64,000 nucleotides of DNA from Paenarthrobacter sp. (lineage in GTDB: Bacteria > Actinomycetota > Actinomycetes > Actinomycetales > Micrococcaceae). The notes under the pieces are model-generated. The model was not told where the DNA came from. It saw only the letters and a program-made list of their open reading frames with translations, and did not search any database. Positions 1-8,408 of this stretch are shown piece by piece; positions within the stretch are counted from its first letter, which is position 1, and every line of letters begins with the position of its first letter. The DNA lies in NCBI GenBank assembly GCA_031179305.1, contig JAPSHX010000001.1, positions 224,643-288,642 of the forward strand. The letters run 5' to 3'. The translations under genes and the position numbers were made by a program.

Positions 1-2
1 TC

Positions 3-170
3 GACCTTGCCGTAGGGGCAATCATGGCGCAGAACCATTGCAGCCAGGACGAGGCCTTCACCATCCTCCGCACCGCGTCCAGCAACCGCAACATCAAGCT
101 GCGGCATTTGGCGAAGTCGATCATCTCGGCGGTTTCGTCGGGGAAGATCACCACGCACTTCGAGGAGTAA
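3..170 (+). CDS. ANTAR-domain protein, C-terminal fragment
   Basis: This is the last 55 codons of a gene that begins outside the window. The translation (DLAVGAIMAQNHCSQDEAFTI and onward) has the alternating helix pattern of the ANTAR RNA-binding domain, including the typical A-IMAQN-C and AF-IL-ASSNRN segments. ANTAR proteins bind paired hairpins in nascent mRNA and act as antiterminators; in actinobacteria they are usually GAF-ANTAR fusions. The sensor part is not visible, so the input signal is unknown. The stop codon is at 168-170, 57 bases before the next gene. Confidence 0.75.
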   Translation, partial: DLAVGAIMAQNHCSQDEAFTILRTASSNRNIKLRHLAKSIISAVSSGKITTHFEE

Positions 171-227
171 GTCCGCCCACCGAACCTGTCTCGTGACCCG
201 AAGCAACCATGGAGCAGACTTATACGG

Positions 228-1592
228 GTGACCGCCAAAAAACCCCGCCCCGGCCTTGCGATCGCCGCCCTGAGTCTCGGGACGGCGCTGAACCCGTTGA
301 ACTCGTCCATGATCGCTGTGGCGCTGGTGGTTCTGCGGGAACATTTCGAGCTCGACGTCGCCACCGTCACTTGGGTGATCACTTCGTTCTACCTCGCGTC
401 CGCCGCGGGCCAGCCGCTCATGGGCCGGCTCGCCGACCGTTTCGGTCCGCGCCGCCTGTTCATGTTCGGCATGGCGTTGGTGGCGGTCACGTGCGCCATC
501 GCACCGTTCCTGCCCAACTTCGCCTTGGTCTGTGTGGCCCGCGCGCTCATGGCTGTGGGGACCGCGACGGCGTACCCGTCCGCCGTCGTGATGGTCACCG
601 AGTTGAGCCGGCTGACCAACCTGCCGTCCACGCGGCCGTTGGGCCAGATTCAGATGGCGAACACATCGGCCGCGGCTGTGGGCCCCGTGGTGGGTGGTCT
701 CCTGGTTAGCCTGGTGGGGTGGCAGGCGCTGTTCGCGATCAATGTGCCCATCGCTTTGTTGGCGATGATCGCGGTGTACAAGGCGGCGCCGGTGGATTCC
801 GGGCGCGAGACCGGCAAGCTCGGGCAACTGATCCGCGATTCCGACATCCCCGGCATCCTCGCGTTCGTCACCTCACTGATGCTTGCCATGATGGCGCTGC
901 TCAACGTCATGCCCGGCTACCGCTGGTACCTGCTGGGCGCCGCCACGGTGATCGGCGCGCTGTTCGCTTGGCGCGAGCTGCGTTTCAAACCGCCGTTCCT
1001 GGACCTGCGCTTGCTGGGCCGGAACCGTCCGTTGCTATTGGTGTACCTGCTGTTCGTCGTCTTCAGCGGGGTCTACTACTTTGCGTTCTTCGGGCTTCCG
1101 CAGTTGCTGCAGGAGGCAGGGAATTACGACGCCGGTGTGGTGGGCCTGCTGATGCTGCCCCTTGCGGCGTTGTCGGTTGTGGTGACGCCACTGACCGTGC
1201 GGTTCATTGAGCGGTTCGGCGTGCGTTCCGTAATGATCACCGGGGTGTTGATCCTGACCATTTCGGCCGGCACGCTCGGGTTCCTCACCATGACCCTGTG
1301 GGCGCCGCTGGTGTTCGTGCTGACCGCATTGATGGGCGTACCGTATGGCGTGGTGAGCACCGCCTCCAACCAGGGCCTCTACGTTTCTGCCCGCCCCGAA
1401 GAGAGGGGAGTGGCCGCCGGGATCTTCCAGACGTGCCGCTACCTCGGAGCCATCACCGCCACTGTGTTGATCGGCGTGCTCTATAGCCCGGGTGTGAATC
1501 AGGCGAACTGGGGGATCATGGTGCTGGTGATGCTTGGCCTCAGTGCTGTGGTGCTGGTGCTTGCCGTAATGTGGCGGAAGCCCGCGGCATAA
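228..1592 (+). CDS. MFS drug/metabolite exporter, DHA2-like
   Basis: A 454-residue integral membrane protein with the loop 2-3 MFS signature (GRLADRFGPRR, about residues 66-76) and roughly 14 hydrophobic segments, which fits the EmrB/QacA-type proton-antiport exporters of the major facilitator superfamily. The GTG start at 228 is preceded by GGAG at 211-214, a rather long spacing of 13 bases. No other start in this frame is as well placed, and an ATG at 209 is in a different frame. Substrate cannot be read from sequence. It stands alone: the next gene faces it from the other strand. Confidence 0.8.
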   Translation: MTAKKPRPGLAIAALSLGTALNPLNSSMIAVALVVLREHFELDVATVTWVITSFYLASAAGQPLMGRLADRFGPRRLFMFGMALVAVTCAIAPFLPNFALVCVARALMAVGTATAYPSAVVMVTELSRLTNLPSTRPLGQIQMANTSAAAVGPVVGGLLVSLVGWQALFAINVPIALLAMIAVYKAAPVDSGRETGKLGQLIRDSDIPGILAFVTSLMLAMMALLNVMPGYRWYLLGAATVIGALFAWRELRFKPPFLDLRLLGRNRPLLLVYLLFVVFSGVYYFAFFGLPQLLQEAGNYDAGVVGLLMLPLAALSVVVTPLTVRFIERFGVRSVMITGVLILTISAGTLGFLTMTLWAPLVFVLTALMGVPYGVVSTASNQGLYVSARPEERGVAAGIFQTCRYLGAITATVLIGVLYSPGVNQANWGIMVLVMLGLSAVVLVLAVMWRKPAA

Positions 1593-1650
1593 TGCCCCGA
1601 GCTTACTCGCCGGTGTAGCTTACTCGCACGTGTAGCTCATGCGCCGGTCC

Positions 1651-1863
1651 CTATGCGCCGGTGTGCTGCGCGCAGTGCTCGCAGCAGAACATGCCGCGTT
1701 CGTTTTCCACGCCGTGACCCAGAATGCGACAGCCGCAGTGTCCGCAGTTGGGGGCCATTGCGTGGATGGCGCATTCAAAGCTGTCGTAGGTGCCGGTTCG
1801 CTCGCCTTGAGTGATGGTGAACGTCTTGTCGTAATCGTTGCCACATGTATCGCAGGTTGCCAT
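1651..1863 (-). CDS. Small Cys-rich zinc-ribbon/metallothionein-like protein
   Basis: A 70-residue protein with nine cysteines: C4-x2-C7, C31, C40-x2-C43-x-C45, and C60-C61-x2-C64, plus several histidines. The paired CxxC arrangement suggests binding of zinc or another thiophilic metal. It matches a small family of actinobacterial proteins sometimes labelled metallothionein, but this name is from memory of the family. The ATG at 1863 is chosen because GGAG lies 7 bases upstream; an upstream in-frame start would add a low-complexity extension with no ribosome site. Function could be metal storage or a structural zinc ribbon. Confidence 0.6.
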   Translation of the reverse strand: MATCDTCGNDYDKTFTITQGERTGTYDSFECAIHAMAPNCGHCGCRILGHGVENERGMFCCEHCAQHTGA

Positions 1864-1978
1864 GGTGGAGCTCCATTTCGAAGAGGCGGACCCGGCTCCC
1901 GCTGGAGGTGGGAGCCGGGATGTTCTTAAGCTAAGCATGCTTACTATTCCTCATCAAGATGCTGTCGAAACTGACCCC

Positions 1979-2007
1979 TTGATAAAATTACTGAGTAAAC
2001 TCATAAT
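1979..2007 (+). promoter_or_regulatory. Promoter with an inverted-repeat operator for the oxidoreductase operon
   Basis: TTGATA at 1979-1984 and CATAAT at 2002-2007, separated by 17 bp, each match the housekeeping consensus at five of six bases. Between and across them lies the 12-bp inverted repeat TGAGTAAACTCA (1992-2003), with another TGAGT half-site just downstream. The AT-rich patch contrasts with its GC-rich surroundings. The TetR-family gene ending the operon (3940-4542) is the obvious candidate to bind here. Confidence 0.6.
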
Positions 2008-2043
2008 TGAGTATAGTCATTAATCGACCATGGGAGAGATTCA

Positions 2044-3039
2044 GTGAAGGCCTTCGTCCTCACGCAGTACAAGAAACCGCTACAGCAGATCGATGTGCCT
2101 GAGCCTGAGCTCGGAGACCGCGACGTGCTGGTGGACGTGAAAGCTGCCGGCCTGAACCAGCTGGACGAGAAGATCAGACTGGGAGAGTTCAAGCAGATCC
2201 TCCCTTACAAGCTGCCGCAGGTTCTTGGTCACGATGTCGCAGGCGTGGTCCTGCAGGTCGGGGCGAAGGTTCGGTCCTTCAAGCCCGGCGACGAAGTATT
2301 CGCCCGCCCCGGAAATGACGGCATCGGGACGTTCGCTGAGCGCATCGCCGTAGCCGAGGAAGACCTGGCCATCAAACCGGCAACCATCAGCATGGACGAG
2401 GCCGGCTCACTTCCTCTGGTCGCGTTGACCGCCTGGCAGGCGTTGGTTGAGCGGGGCTCGGTACGCCCGGGCCAGAAGGTGCTCATCCACGCGGGCGCCG
2501 GGGGAGTTGGCTCCATCGCTATCCAGCTCGCCAAGTACCTCGGCGCCACGGTCGCTACCACGGTCAGCGCCGGAAACAAGGACTTTGCCCGGGATCTCGG
2601 CGCGGATGTGGTGATCGACTACCGGACCGAGGACTTCGCGGAGAGCCTTCACGACTACGACCTCGTCCTGGACAGCCTCGGCGGCGAGAACCTCGAGCGC
2701 TCGCTGACAGTCCTGAAGCCCGGCGGAAAAGTAATCGGAATCGCCGGGCCGCCGGACGCCGCCTTCGCTCGCCAGTTGGGTGCGAATGCGCTGTTGCGGG
2801 GTGTCATGACACTGTTCAGTTCGGGTGTGCGACGCAAAGCCAAGCGCCTCGGTGTCACCTATGAGTTCCTCTTCATGCAGGCCAGCGGCAAGCAGCTGAG
2901 GGAGATTGCGGGACTCATCGACGCCGGAGACATCAAGCCGGTAGTGGGACGAGTAGTTCCGTTCGATCAGACCTCCGAGGTCCTGGCAGCACTTGAAAAG
3001 GGCGGTGTCCGAGGCAAGACCGTGGTCAGTCATCTCTAG
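2044..3039 (+). CDS. NADP-dependent medium-chain oxidoreductase (quinone reductase-like)
   Basis: A 331-residue zinc-independent MDR protein. The N-terminal GroES-like part includes GHDVAGVV (about 63-70), and the Rossmann part contains AGAGGVGSIAIQLAKYLGA (about 149-167), the nucleotide-binding loop of quinone oxidoreductase relatives. Such enzymes reduce quinones, enones or similar electrophiles using NADPH. The GTG start at 2044 has a GGGAGAG ribosome site. It is first in a three-gene operon with an alpha/beta hydrolase and a TetR regulator, suggesting an inducible detoxification unit. The substrate is unknown. Confidence 0.82.
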   Translation: MKAFVLTQYKKPLQQIDVPEPELGDRDVLVDVKAAGLNQLDEKIRLGEFKQILPYKLPQVLGHDVAGVVLQVGAKVRSFKPGDEVFARPGNDGIGTFAERIAVAEEDLAIKPATISMDEAGSLPLVALTAWQALVERGSVRPGQKVLIHAGAGGVGSIAIQLAKYLGATVATTVSAGNKDFARDLGADVVIDYRTEDFAESLHDYDLVLDSLGGENLERSLTVLKPGGKVIGIAGPPDAAFARQLGANALLRGVMTLFSSGVRRKAKRLGVTYEFLFMQASGKQLREIAGLIDAGDIKPVVGRVVPFDQTSEVLAALEKGGVRGKTVVSHL

Positions 3040-3072
3040 CCAAAACCATTCGAAGCGATAGGAACCAAAACC

Positions 3073-3927
3073 ATGAGCAGTGAACAGCAACACCAGAGCA
3101 GTTACTTCCAAGTGCCCGCGAAAACAGTGACGGCTAACGGCGTCAGCTACGCGTACCGCGAATTGGGGCCCAAGGGCGGTGTCCCGGTGGTTTTCCTCAT
3201 TCACCTTGCGGGGACCATGGACAACTGGGATCCGCGCATCATCGATCCCATCGCGGAGAAACATCACGTGATCACGTTCAGCAACCATGGTGTGGGCGCG
3301 TCCACGGGAAGTGTTCCCGACAGTATCGAAAGCATGGCCGATGATGCTGTGAGCTTCATCAAGGCCCTCGGGTATCAGAAGGTGGATCTCTTCGGCTTTT
3401 CACTCGGCGGCATGATCGCCCAGTCGCTGGTGGTCAAGCACCCCACTCTGGTCCGCAAACTTGTGCTCGCCGGTACGGGGCCTGCCGGTGGAGAAGGCAT
3501 CCAGAAAATCATCGGCACCACGTACTACGACGTGCTCCGGGGTACCTTGACCCGGCAGGATCCTAAGGAGTTCCTGTTCTTCAACCGCAATGCCGCCGGC
3601 AAATCTGCGGCGAGGGCGTTCATTCAGCGGCTGAAAGAGCGCACCACTAATCGCGAGACGCCCATCAAGCTCCAGGCGTTCCAGACGCAACTGAAGGCCA
3701 TCCGCAGGTGGGGACTGTCGCCGTCGGCCGATCTGGGTGTCATCACCCAGCCGACGCTGATCGCTAACGGTGACAACGACCGCATGGTGCCCTCGGTTCT
3801 TTCGAGCGACATGCACCGGAGGATTCCGGGTAGCGAGCTGGTTATCTATCCTGACTCAGGGCACGGTGGCATCTTCCAGTTCCATGACAAGTTCGTCCCT
3901 GTAGCCCTCGAATTCCTGGGCCGCTGA
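3073..3927 (+). CDS. Alpha/beta hydrolase
   Basis: A 284-residue alpha/beta-hydrolase with nucleophile elbow GFSLGG (Ser110), a likely acid at Asp236 in GDNDRMVP and a catalytic His264 in DSGHGG. The oxyanion-hole region (HLAGTMDNWDP, about 44-54) resembles the haloperoxidase/esterase branch. Reaction class is ester or C-C hydrolysis; the substrate is not predictable. The gene lies 33 bases after the oxidoreductase and 12 before the TetR gene, so the three are almost certainly cotranscribed. An AGGAA ribosome site precedes the ATG. Confidence 0.82.
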   Translation: MSSEQQHQSSYFQVPAKTVTANGVSYAYRELGPKGGVPVVFLIHLAGTMDNWDPRIIDPIAEKHHVITFSNHGVGASTGSVPDSIESMADDAVSFIKALGYQKVDLFGFSLGGMIAQSLVVKHPTLVRKLVLAGTGPAGGEGIQKIIGTTYYDVLRGTLTRQDPKEFLFFNRNAAGKSAARAFIQRLKERTTNRETPIKLQAFQTQLKAIRRWGLSPSADLGVITQPTLIANGDNDRMVPSVLSSDMHRRIPGSELVIYPDSGHGGIFQFHDKFVPVALEFLGR

Positions 3928-3939
3928 TACGGTAGCTGA

Positions 3940-4542
3940 ATGCAGCCTGCGCCCCAGACGCTTGGCCGACGTGAGCGGAATAAGCAGGAAAAGCTTGACC
4001 GCATCACCGCGGCCGCGCGAGAACTTTTCACCCAGTACGGAGTAGACGAGGTCACCACCCAGCAGGTGGCTGAGAAGGCCGACGTCGGATCGGGAACCTT
4101 GTTCTTGTACGCCAAGACCAAGGCGGAGCTACTTCTCCTGGTTCACAACGTGAAATACGCTCAAGCCCTCGACGCGGGCATCGATGCCGCCTCGACGGAA
4201 AAATCGGTGCTCGACGCCGTGATGGCCATCATTCGCCCCATCATTGAGTGCAACCGCGTTCAGATCGAGAACGGCCGCACTTACCTGAGGGAAATCGTCT
4301 TCGGCGATCCTTCAGAGCCCCACCATGCAGAGGCGTTGTCGCTCACCATCCGTACTGAAGCCGCCATTGCCGAGATTTTTTCCCGGGATGAGCAGTTGCT
4401 TGCCCGTGATCAGGAGAAACTGGCCCGGATCGTGTCGTCAATCATGTTCATCAGCATGACGTCATCAGCCAACATCGGACACACGGACGCCCAGGTTGGC
4501 GACGAGATCCGGGATCAGATCAACGTGCTCCTGGGCGCCTAG
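3940..4542 (+). CDS. TetR-family transcriptional regulator
   Basis: A 200-residue TetR regulator. The N-terminal helix-turn-helix is clear at about 25-62 (AARELFTQYGVDEVTTQQVA followed by VGSGTLFLYAKTKAELL). The C-terminal ligand-binding part is divergent, as usual. It is the third gene of the oxidoreductase-hydrolase operon and probably autoregulates it through the inverted repeat in the promoter at 1992-2003. The inducer is unknown; an electrophile or ester processed by the two enzymes is a reasonable guess. Confidence 0.82.
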   Translation: MQPAPQTLGRRERNKQEKLDRITAAARELFTQYGVDEVTTQQVAEKADVGSGTLFLYAKTKAELLLLVHNVKYAQALDAGIDAASTEKSVLDAVMAIIRPIIECNRVQIENGRTYLREIVFGDPSEPHHAEALSLTIRTEAAIAEIFSRDEQLLARDQEKLARIVSSIMFISMTSSANIGHTDAQVGDEIRDQINVLLGA

Positions 4543-4572
4543 CTTGTAAGGGGTTCTGCTCTTTAGTGGGTC

Positions 4573-5760
4573 TTAGCGGTTGAGGAAATCCTCGTGCTGG
4601 CGGTGTGCTTCGGCCACCTGCTCGCGGATCGTCTCCACGTCCTTGGCCTTGTTCCGGTACTTCAGCGGCATCTGCATGATCTGGGCTTCCTCAGCGGTCA
4701 ACGCGCGGTAGATGCGCTCGCGCTCGTTGGCGTCAGCTGTGTAGTCGAGGTCCAGATATTCGACGGCGTGGCGGCGGGCGTTGTTGATGGCCGTCTGGGC
4801 CTTGCCTGCAGGGCTGAGGAGCGAGAGCACCACCGTGATGATCAGCGTACCGATGATGACACTCAGCGAGAGGCCGGTGCTGATTTCGATGACGCTGACG
4901 TGCTCGCCGTCGTTGATGAACGGCAGGTTGTTCTCGTGCAGGGCGTGCAGGATCAGCTTGACGCCGATGAAGGCGAGGATTGCCGCCAGGCCGTAGGAGA
5001 GGTAGATGAGGCGATCGAGCAGGCCGTCGATGAGGAAGTAGAGCTGGCGCAGGCCCATCAGCGAGAACGCGGTAGCCGTGAAGACGATGAAGACGTTCTG
5101 TGTGAGGCCGAAGATCGCCGGGATGGAGTCGAGGGCGAAGAGGATGTCCGTGCCGCCGATGGCCACCATCACCAGGAGCATGGGGGTGAGGGCTCGTTTG
5201 CCGTTGACCACGGTGAAGAGCTTGTCGCCGTCGTACTTGTCGGTGGTGTGGAAGAGCTTCTTGGCGAGGCGGATCATGAAGTTATTGGCTTGATCGTCGC
5301 CGTGGCCGTCGGGCTTGAGCAGGTTTCCTGCCGTCAGCAGCAGGATCAGGCCGAAGATGTAGAACACCCAGGCGAACGAGTTGATCAGCGCTGCGCCCAG
5401 GAATATGAAGCCGGTTCGGGCGATCAGGGAGAACACGATGCCGAAAAGCAGGACCTTCTGCTGATCCTCACGCGGTACCCGGAAGCTCGCCATGATGATC
5501 AGGAATACGAACAGGTTGTCTACTGAGAGGGCTTTCTCCGTAATGTAGCCGGCGAAGTATTCGGACCCCATTTGGCCGCCGCCGAAGATCAGCACCAGGA
5601 TGCCGAAGACCACAGCCAAGCCCACGTAGATGGAGGACCAGATGGCCGCTTCCCTCAGGGTGGGGACGTGGGCCTTCCGGATGTGGAAGAAGTAGTCGAA
5701 GGCGAGCAACGCCAGAATGACGACGATGGTGATGCCCCAAATGAGGGGAGAGACAGTCAT
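4573..5760 (-). CDS. TerC family integral membrane protein
   Basis: A 395-residue membrane protein of the TerC/Alx family, with about nine hydrophobic helices and the conserved acidic segments KALSVDNLFVF and ALDSIPAIFG that carry intramembrane aspartates. Members are linked to tellurite resistance and, in better-studied cases, to manganese export and metal loading of secreted proteins. The C-terminal soluble tail of about 75 residues (NARRHAVEYLDLDY onward) is typical of actinobacterial copies. It converges with the TetR gene (30 bp apart). A manganese riboswitch was sought upstream and not recognised. Confidence 0.82.
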   Translation of the reverse strand: MTVSPLIWGITIVVILALLAFDYFFHIRKAHVPTLREAAIWSSIYVGLAVVFGILVLIFGGGQMGSEYFAGYITEKALSVDNLFVFLIIMASFRVPREDQQKVLLFGIVFSLIARTGFIFLGAALINSFAWVFYIFGLILLLTAGNLLKPDGHGDDQANNFMIRLAKKLFHTTDKYDGDKLFTVVNGKRALTPMLLVMVAIGGTDILFALDSIPAIFGLTQNVFIVFTATAFSLMGLRQLYFLIDGLLDRLIYLSYGLAAILAFIGVKLILHALHENNLPFINDGEHVSVIEISTGLSLSVIIGTLIITVVLSLLSPAGKAQTAINNARRHAVEYLDLDYTADANERERIYRALTAEEAQIMQMPLKYRNKAKDVETIREQVAEAHRQHEDFLNR

Positions 5761-5915
5761 GTGATCCTGCTTTCGTGAGGCGGGGCGTGGTACTCACCGA
5801 GGGTCAGAAGTTCTTCACTCAAATTTACCGGCTTCGTTGGGGCGGGTGATAACTGGGATGAAATGCTTCCGGTTGCTGTCACTTTCACGAGCTTGGCAAT
5901 CATGGGTTCCTGCTG

Positions 5916-6212
5916 ATGATCGGGATGCACATTCTGACCCACGTGGGATACGGCGCGGCCCTTCTAGCCTGTTCAGTGGGCGCCTGGGGTGCGATCACTG
6001 CGTGCATCTGGCCCATGTTCCAAAGGTCAACGAAAGCCGGCTTCACCAAACGCTTCCTAACGTCCCTCATCGCCTACTTCGCTCTGTACGTTGTAGCGCT
6101 TGTTGGCGGTGCGTACTTCTTCCCGCACGGTAACCTCTGGTTTTATATCCCGGCAGCTATTGCCCTGGCGGCCATCGGACTTGCCGCTGCCTTCCGTGAG
6201 CTGCGCGCATGA
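5916..6212 (+). CDS. Small three-helix membrane protein
   Basis: A 98-residue hydrophobic protein with three likely transmembrane segments (about 8-30, 47-66, 72-92) and no recognised domain. Its stop overlaps the ATG of the downstream winged-helix regulator by four bases (ATGA at 6209-6212), which implies translational coupling and a shared function. The start is uncertain between ATG 5916 and ATG 5925, and neither has a strong ribosome site. The pair may be a membrane sensor with its cytoplasmic repressor, but that is inference from arrangement only. Confidence 0.6.
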   Translation: MIGMHILTHVGYGAALLACSVGAWGAITACIWPMFQRSTKAGFTKRFLTSLIAYFALYVVALVGGAYFFPHGNLWFYIPAAIALAAIGLAAAFRELRA

Positions 6213-6514
6213 GCACGCCCGCAGAACACCCGAGGCACAAGCTCAACGAGCTCATCCACTCGCCGGTCCGCTTCTCCATCATGGCGGCCCTCTCGAAGGC
6301 GGAGTCGCTGGACTTCAAGGACCTGCGAGACGCCATACAGGTGAGCGACTCCGTGTTGAGTAAGCAGCTCTCAATTTTGGAAAAGGCCGAGTTCGTAAAG
6401 ATCAAAAAGAGCTTCGCCGGCAAGATGCCCCGGACGTCGGCTAGCCTGACGGCTGCCGGGCGGGACGTATGGGCGGCGCACTTGCAGACGCTGCGGGAGA
6501 TTGCTGGCGGTTAG
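6209..6514 (+). CDS. Winged-helix transcriptional regulator (ArsR/MarR-like)
   Basis: A 101-residue one-domain DNA-binding protein: residues about 15-85 form a winged helix (SPVRFSIMAALSKAESLDF, then LRDAIQVSDSVLSKQLSILE as recognition helix), as in the small HTH_34-type regulators related to ArsR/MarR. There are no metal-binding cysteines, so it is not a classical metal sensor. It is translationally coupled to the preceding membrane protein and probably regulates that pair. Confidence 0.75.
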   Translation: MSTPAEHPRHKLNELIHSPVRFSIMAALSKAESLDFKDLRDAIQVSDSVLSKQLSILEKAEFVKIKKSFAGKMPRTSASLTAAGRDVWAAHLQTLREIAGG

Positions 6515-6566
6515 GCGCGCTCGTTGTATCGGTGAGGCAAGCGCGACGCCGGGACTCGTGTTGGGG

Positions 6567-6749
6567 TCAAAGTGTCTTCCGCAACCTAGCGCTATTCCCG
6601 AAGTTGGCCAGACGCGGTTTCGCGTAGAGCCACGCGAGGAGTCCGAGGAACGGGAGTACAAAAAACAGGACCATCCAGAGTGCTCGGGTGGTTTGGTCGA
6701 GACGAACCTCGCTGAGCACATCAAAGACTGCCCAGATGATCGATCCCAT
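6567..6749 (-). CDS. Small PLDc_N-like membrane protein
   Basis: A 60-residue peptide with one strong hydrophobic segment followed by a basic motif (WMVLFFVLPFLGLLAWLYAK), resembling the short phospholipase D N-terminal membrane domain that actinobacteria often encode as a stand-alone protein. The first predicted helix of that domain is short here, and no clear ribosome site precedes the ATG; a stop lies nine codons upstream. It may be a truncated relic. From 6750 to 6966 I see no convincing gene on either strand. Confidence 0.4.
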   Translation of the reverse strand: MGSIIWAVFDVLSEVRLDQTTRALWMVLFFVLPFLGLLAWLYAKPRLANFGNSARLRKTL

Positions 6750-6966
6750 AGCGAAAATAGCGGACGCTCCCGCCTACAACACCAAGATCCATTGCCAAGC
6801 TTCCAGGTCGTCCCCCTCGACCAGATGGTCCGATCAAAGTAGTACCCCTTGGTAGCGGCGGAGTAGCGTCCTGCCACCGCTCGTCTCAGTACCCAGAACT
6901 TGTAACGCTGCGGTAGGGGAGTGCTCTGGTGAACGAAGGGCTGAACATCATGGATATCTAATGGAG

Positions 6967-7212
6967 TCACGCAGGGGTAGAGCTTGGCTGATCCCCATCG
7001 TGAGTGGCAGATGTTACGTCCGCACTCCAGAGTGCTAGTCCATGTCCCGGCAAGGAAACGAGCAATAGGCCGTCTGGCCCGGCAAGCGTCCAAGCCTCGT
7101 GCCGCTCGTCTGGCAGAACATCGATGGTGCTTCCGTCTGAGAATTCCAGGTGAAGAGCGCCGGCTTCGTTAGCGAAGCCGTTTACGACAGCCGAACGGAC
7201 GATACTAAGCAC
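6967..7212 (-). CDS. Short DUF6188-like protein, possibly N-terminally truncated
   Basis: An 81-residue product with the segment LHLEFSDGSTIDVLPD-x-HEAWTLAGPDG and a closing PGHGLALW, typical of the C-terminal half of small DUF6188-type proteins (function unknown). Full-length relatives are longer, so the first half may be missing. The GTG start at 7212 overlaps a TAG that would end the in-frame continuation of the gene upstream (7268-7780). This suggests an ancestral overlapping gene pair. Confidence 0.45.
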   Translation of the reverse strand: MLSIVRSAVVNGFANEAGALHLEFSDGSTIDVLPDERHEAWTLAGPDGLLLVSLPGHGLALWSADVTSATHDGDQPSSTPA

Positions 7213-7267
7213 CGGCCCGAGCGTTTTGCAGTGCCTCGTCGACTACGGCTTCTGCGTAACAACAGAA

Positions 7268-7780
7268 TTACTGGTCCCTTGCAGTTTCAAGAAGTTTGCG
7301 AACTTCGTCCGTGGATGCATCGAGAAAATCGACGAGCGCTTGCATGGGTGCCGGCCCTTCTCTCCATCCCCATACGTCGGCGTCATAAGCGTCGTCCAGT
7401 TCAACCAGGCCTTGGGCGAGCGGGTGTCCTTCATGCCGAACCACGGTGTGCGCCCAAGCCGCAAGTTCGCGTATTTGAAGTGTTCCTTCAATGACTCGGC
7501 GGGCATGAAAGTGGGCTGCGAGTAGCTGAGCGTCGTCTAGCGTCATGCTTGCAGTCGCCAGACCTTGCTCCCGAAGAGCTTCTTCAATGAGAGCTCCGAG
7601 GTGGAACACGTTGATCTTCACGGATGCTCCAGCGAGTTCACGGAGCGTTTCGCTGTCATGACCCTCTAGGAGGGCATTCGTTGCAGCGGTAACCCCGACC
7701 TCTGCTGCATCTTGCTTCAAAAGCCATAGAGCGCGCGCCGCAAGAAGCTCCATGATCGCTGACGTTAGCTCTGAGGTCAC
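7268..7780 (-). CDS. Hypothetical protein, 170 residues
   Basis: A mostly helical, acidic soluble protein without a domain I recognise. After its TAA stop the frame stays open for 20 more codons with normal-looking codons (ending ALQNARAGA) and terminates at a TAG that overlaps the GTG start of the next gene. The TAA may therefore be a recent nonsense change. Start is GTG 7780; ATG 7753 is an alternative. It is probably cotranscribed with the DUF6188-like gene. Function unknown. Confidence 0.55.
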   Translation of the reverse strand: MTSELTSAIMELLAARALWLLKQDAAEVGVTAATNALLEGHDSETLRELAGASVKINVFHLGALIEEALREQGLATASMTLDDAQLLAAHFHARRVIEGTLQIRELAAWAHTVVRHEGHPLAQGLVELDDAYDADVWGWREGPAPMQALVDFLDASTDEVRKLLETARDQ

Positions 7781-7817
7781 GCGTTCAGCATAGTCATGCC
7801 CGGGGGCTGCTCTGTGC

Positions 7818-8321
7818 TTAGGAGGGTTCGCCGTCGTTGTTTGTTAGTAGGAACTTGCGCAAGAGGTTAGCGAGTTGCACTCGCTCGGTTTTGGACAGCC
7901 CTTCGAGCATCTTGTGTTGGTTCTCCACGTGGTGGTCTACCACCTCATCCACCAAGGCGAGTCCCTCAGGGGTGAGGCTGATCAGCAGTTGCCTGCGGTT
8001 GTCCGGGTTGGTTTCACGATGAACCAGCCCCCGGTTTACGAGTCGGTCCACGCGGTTGGTCATGGCTGCGGAACCGATCATCGTCAGGCTCGCGAGTCGC
8101 CCGGGAGTCAGCGGCGCTTCAGCTGCCGAGCGCCGGAGCGTTGCCAGCACGTCGTACTCCCACGGCTCCAGGCCGAACTGGCTCATGAACTTCTGCACGT
8201 CCAGTGAGGCCAGGCGGCTGGCCCTGTTCAGCCGGCCCAGAACGCCCATCGAACTGACGTCCAGGTCGGGGCGCTCCTTGTTCCATTGCTCAAGAATCGT
8301 GTCTACTGCGTCGCGGTCCAT
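7818..8321 (-). CDS. MarR-family transcriptional regulator
   Basis: A 167-residue MarR protein with the winged helix at about 55-125 (LTPGRLASLTMIGSAAMTNR as helix-turn-helix, then NPDNRRQLLISLTPEG as the wing). The ATG at 8321 has a strong GGGAGG site. It is divergent from an EamA-type transporter with 87 bp between starts, the usual layout for a MarR repressor controlling an exporter and itself. Confidence 0.85.
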   Translation of the reverse strand: MDRDAVDTILEQWNKERPDLDVSSMGVLGRLNRASRLASLDVQKFMSQFGLEPWEYDVLATLRRSAAEAPLTPGRLASLTMIGSAAMTNRVDRLVNRGLVHRETNPDNRRQLLISLTPEGLALVDEVVDHHVENQHKMLEGLSKTERVQLANLLRKFLLTNNDGEPS

Positions 8322-8334
8322 TGTCCTCCCATGC

Positions 8335-8375
8335 TTGACCTCAAACAGTACAACACCTACATTGTCTTATATCAA
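8335..8375. promoter_or_regulatory. Divergent promoters between marR-type and eamA-type genes
   Basis: On the plus strand TTGACC (8335-8340) and TACATT (8358-8363) are 17 bp apart, 45 bp before the transporter start. On the minus strand TTGATA (complement of 8370-8375) and TGTACT lie 17 bp apart for the MarR gene. The two promoters overlap, so one bound regulator could block both. Repeated ATCAAA half-sites at about 8371 and 8387 are operator candidates. This is judged by eye. Confidence 0.4.
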
Positions 8376-8408
8376 ATAGTTCGACATCAAAATGTATGGA
8401 AGTGAATA

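Noticed and set aside
4594..5526. A 310-codon open frame antisense to the TerC gene
   Set aside because: Product is a V, E, D, Q-rich shadow; TerC is conserved over the same bases.
5761..5930. Manganese (yybP-ykoY) riboswitch before the TerC gene
   Set aside because: The family often has one, but the conserved core sequence and paired arms could not be found on the minus strand.
6371..7093. A 240-codon open frame on the minus strand
   Set aside because: It runs antisense through the winged-helix regulator and two small genes, and its product is rich in C, W and R in the way of a shadow frame.
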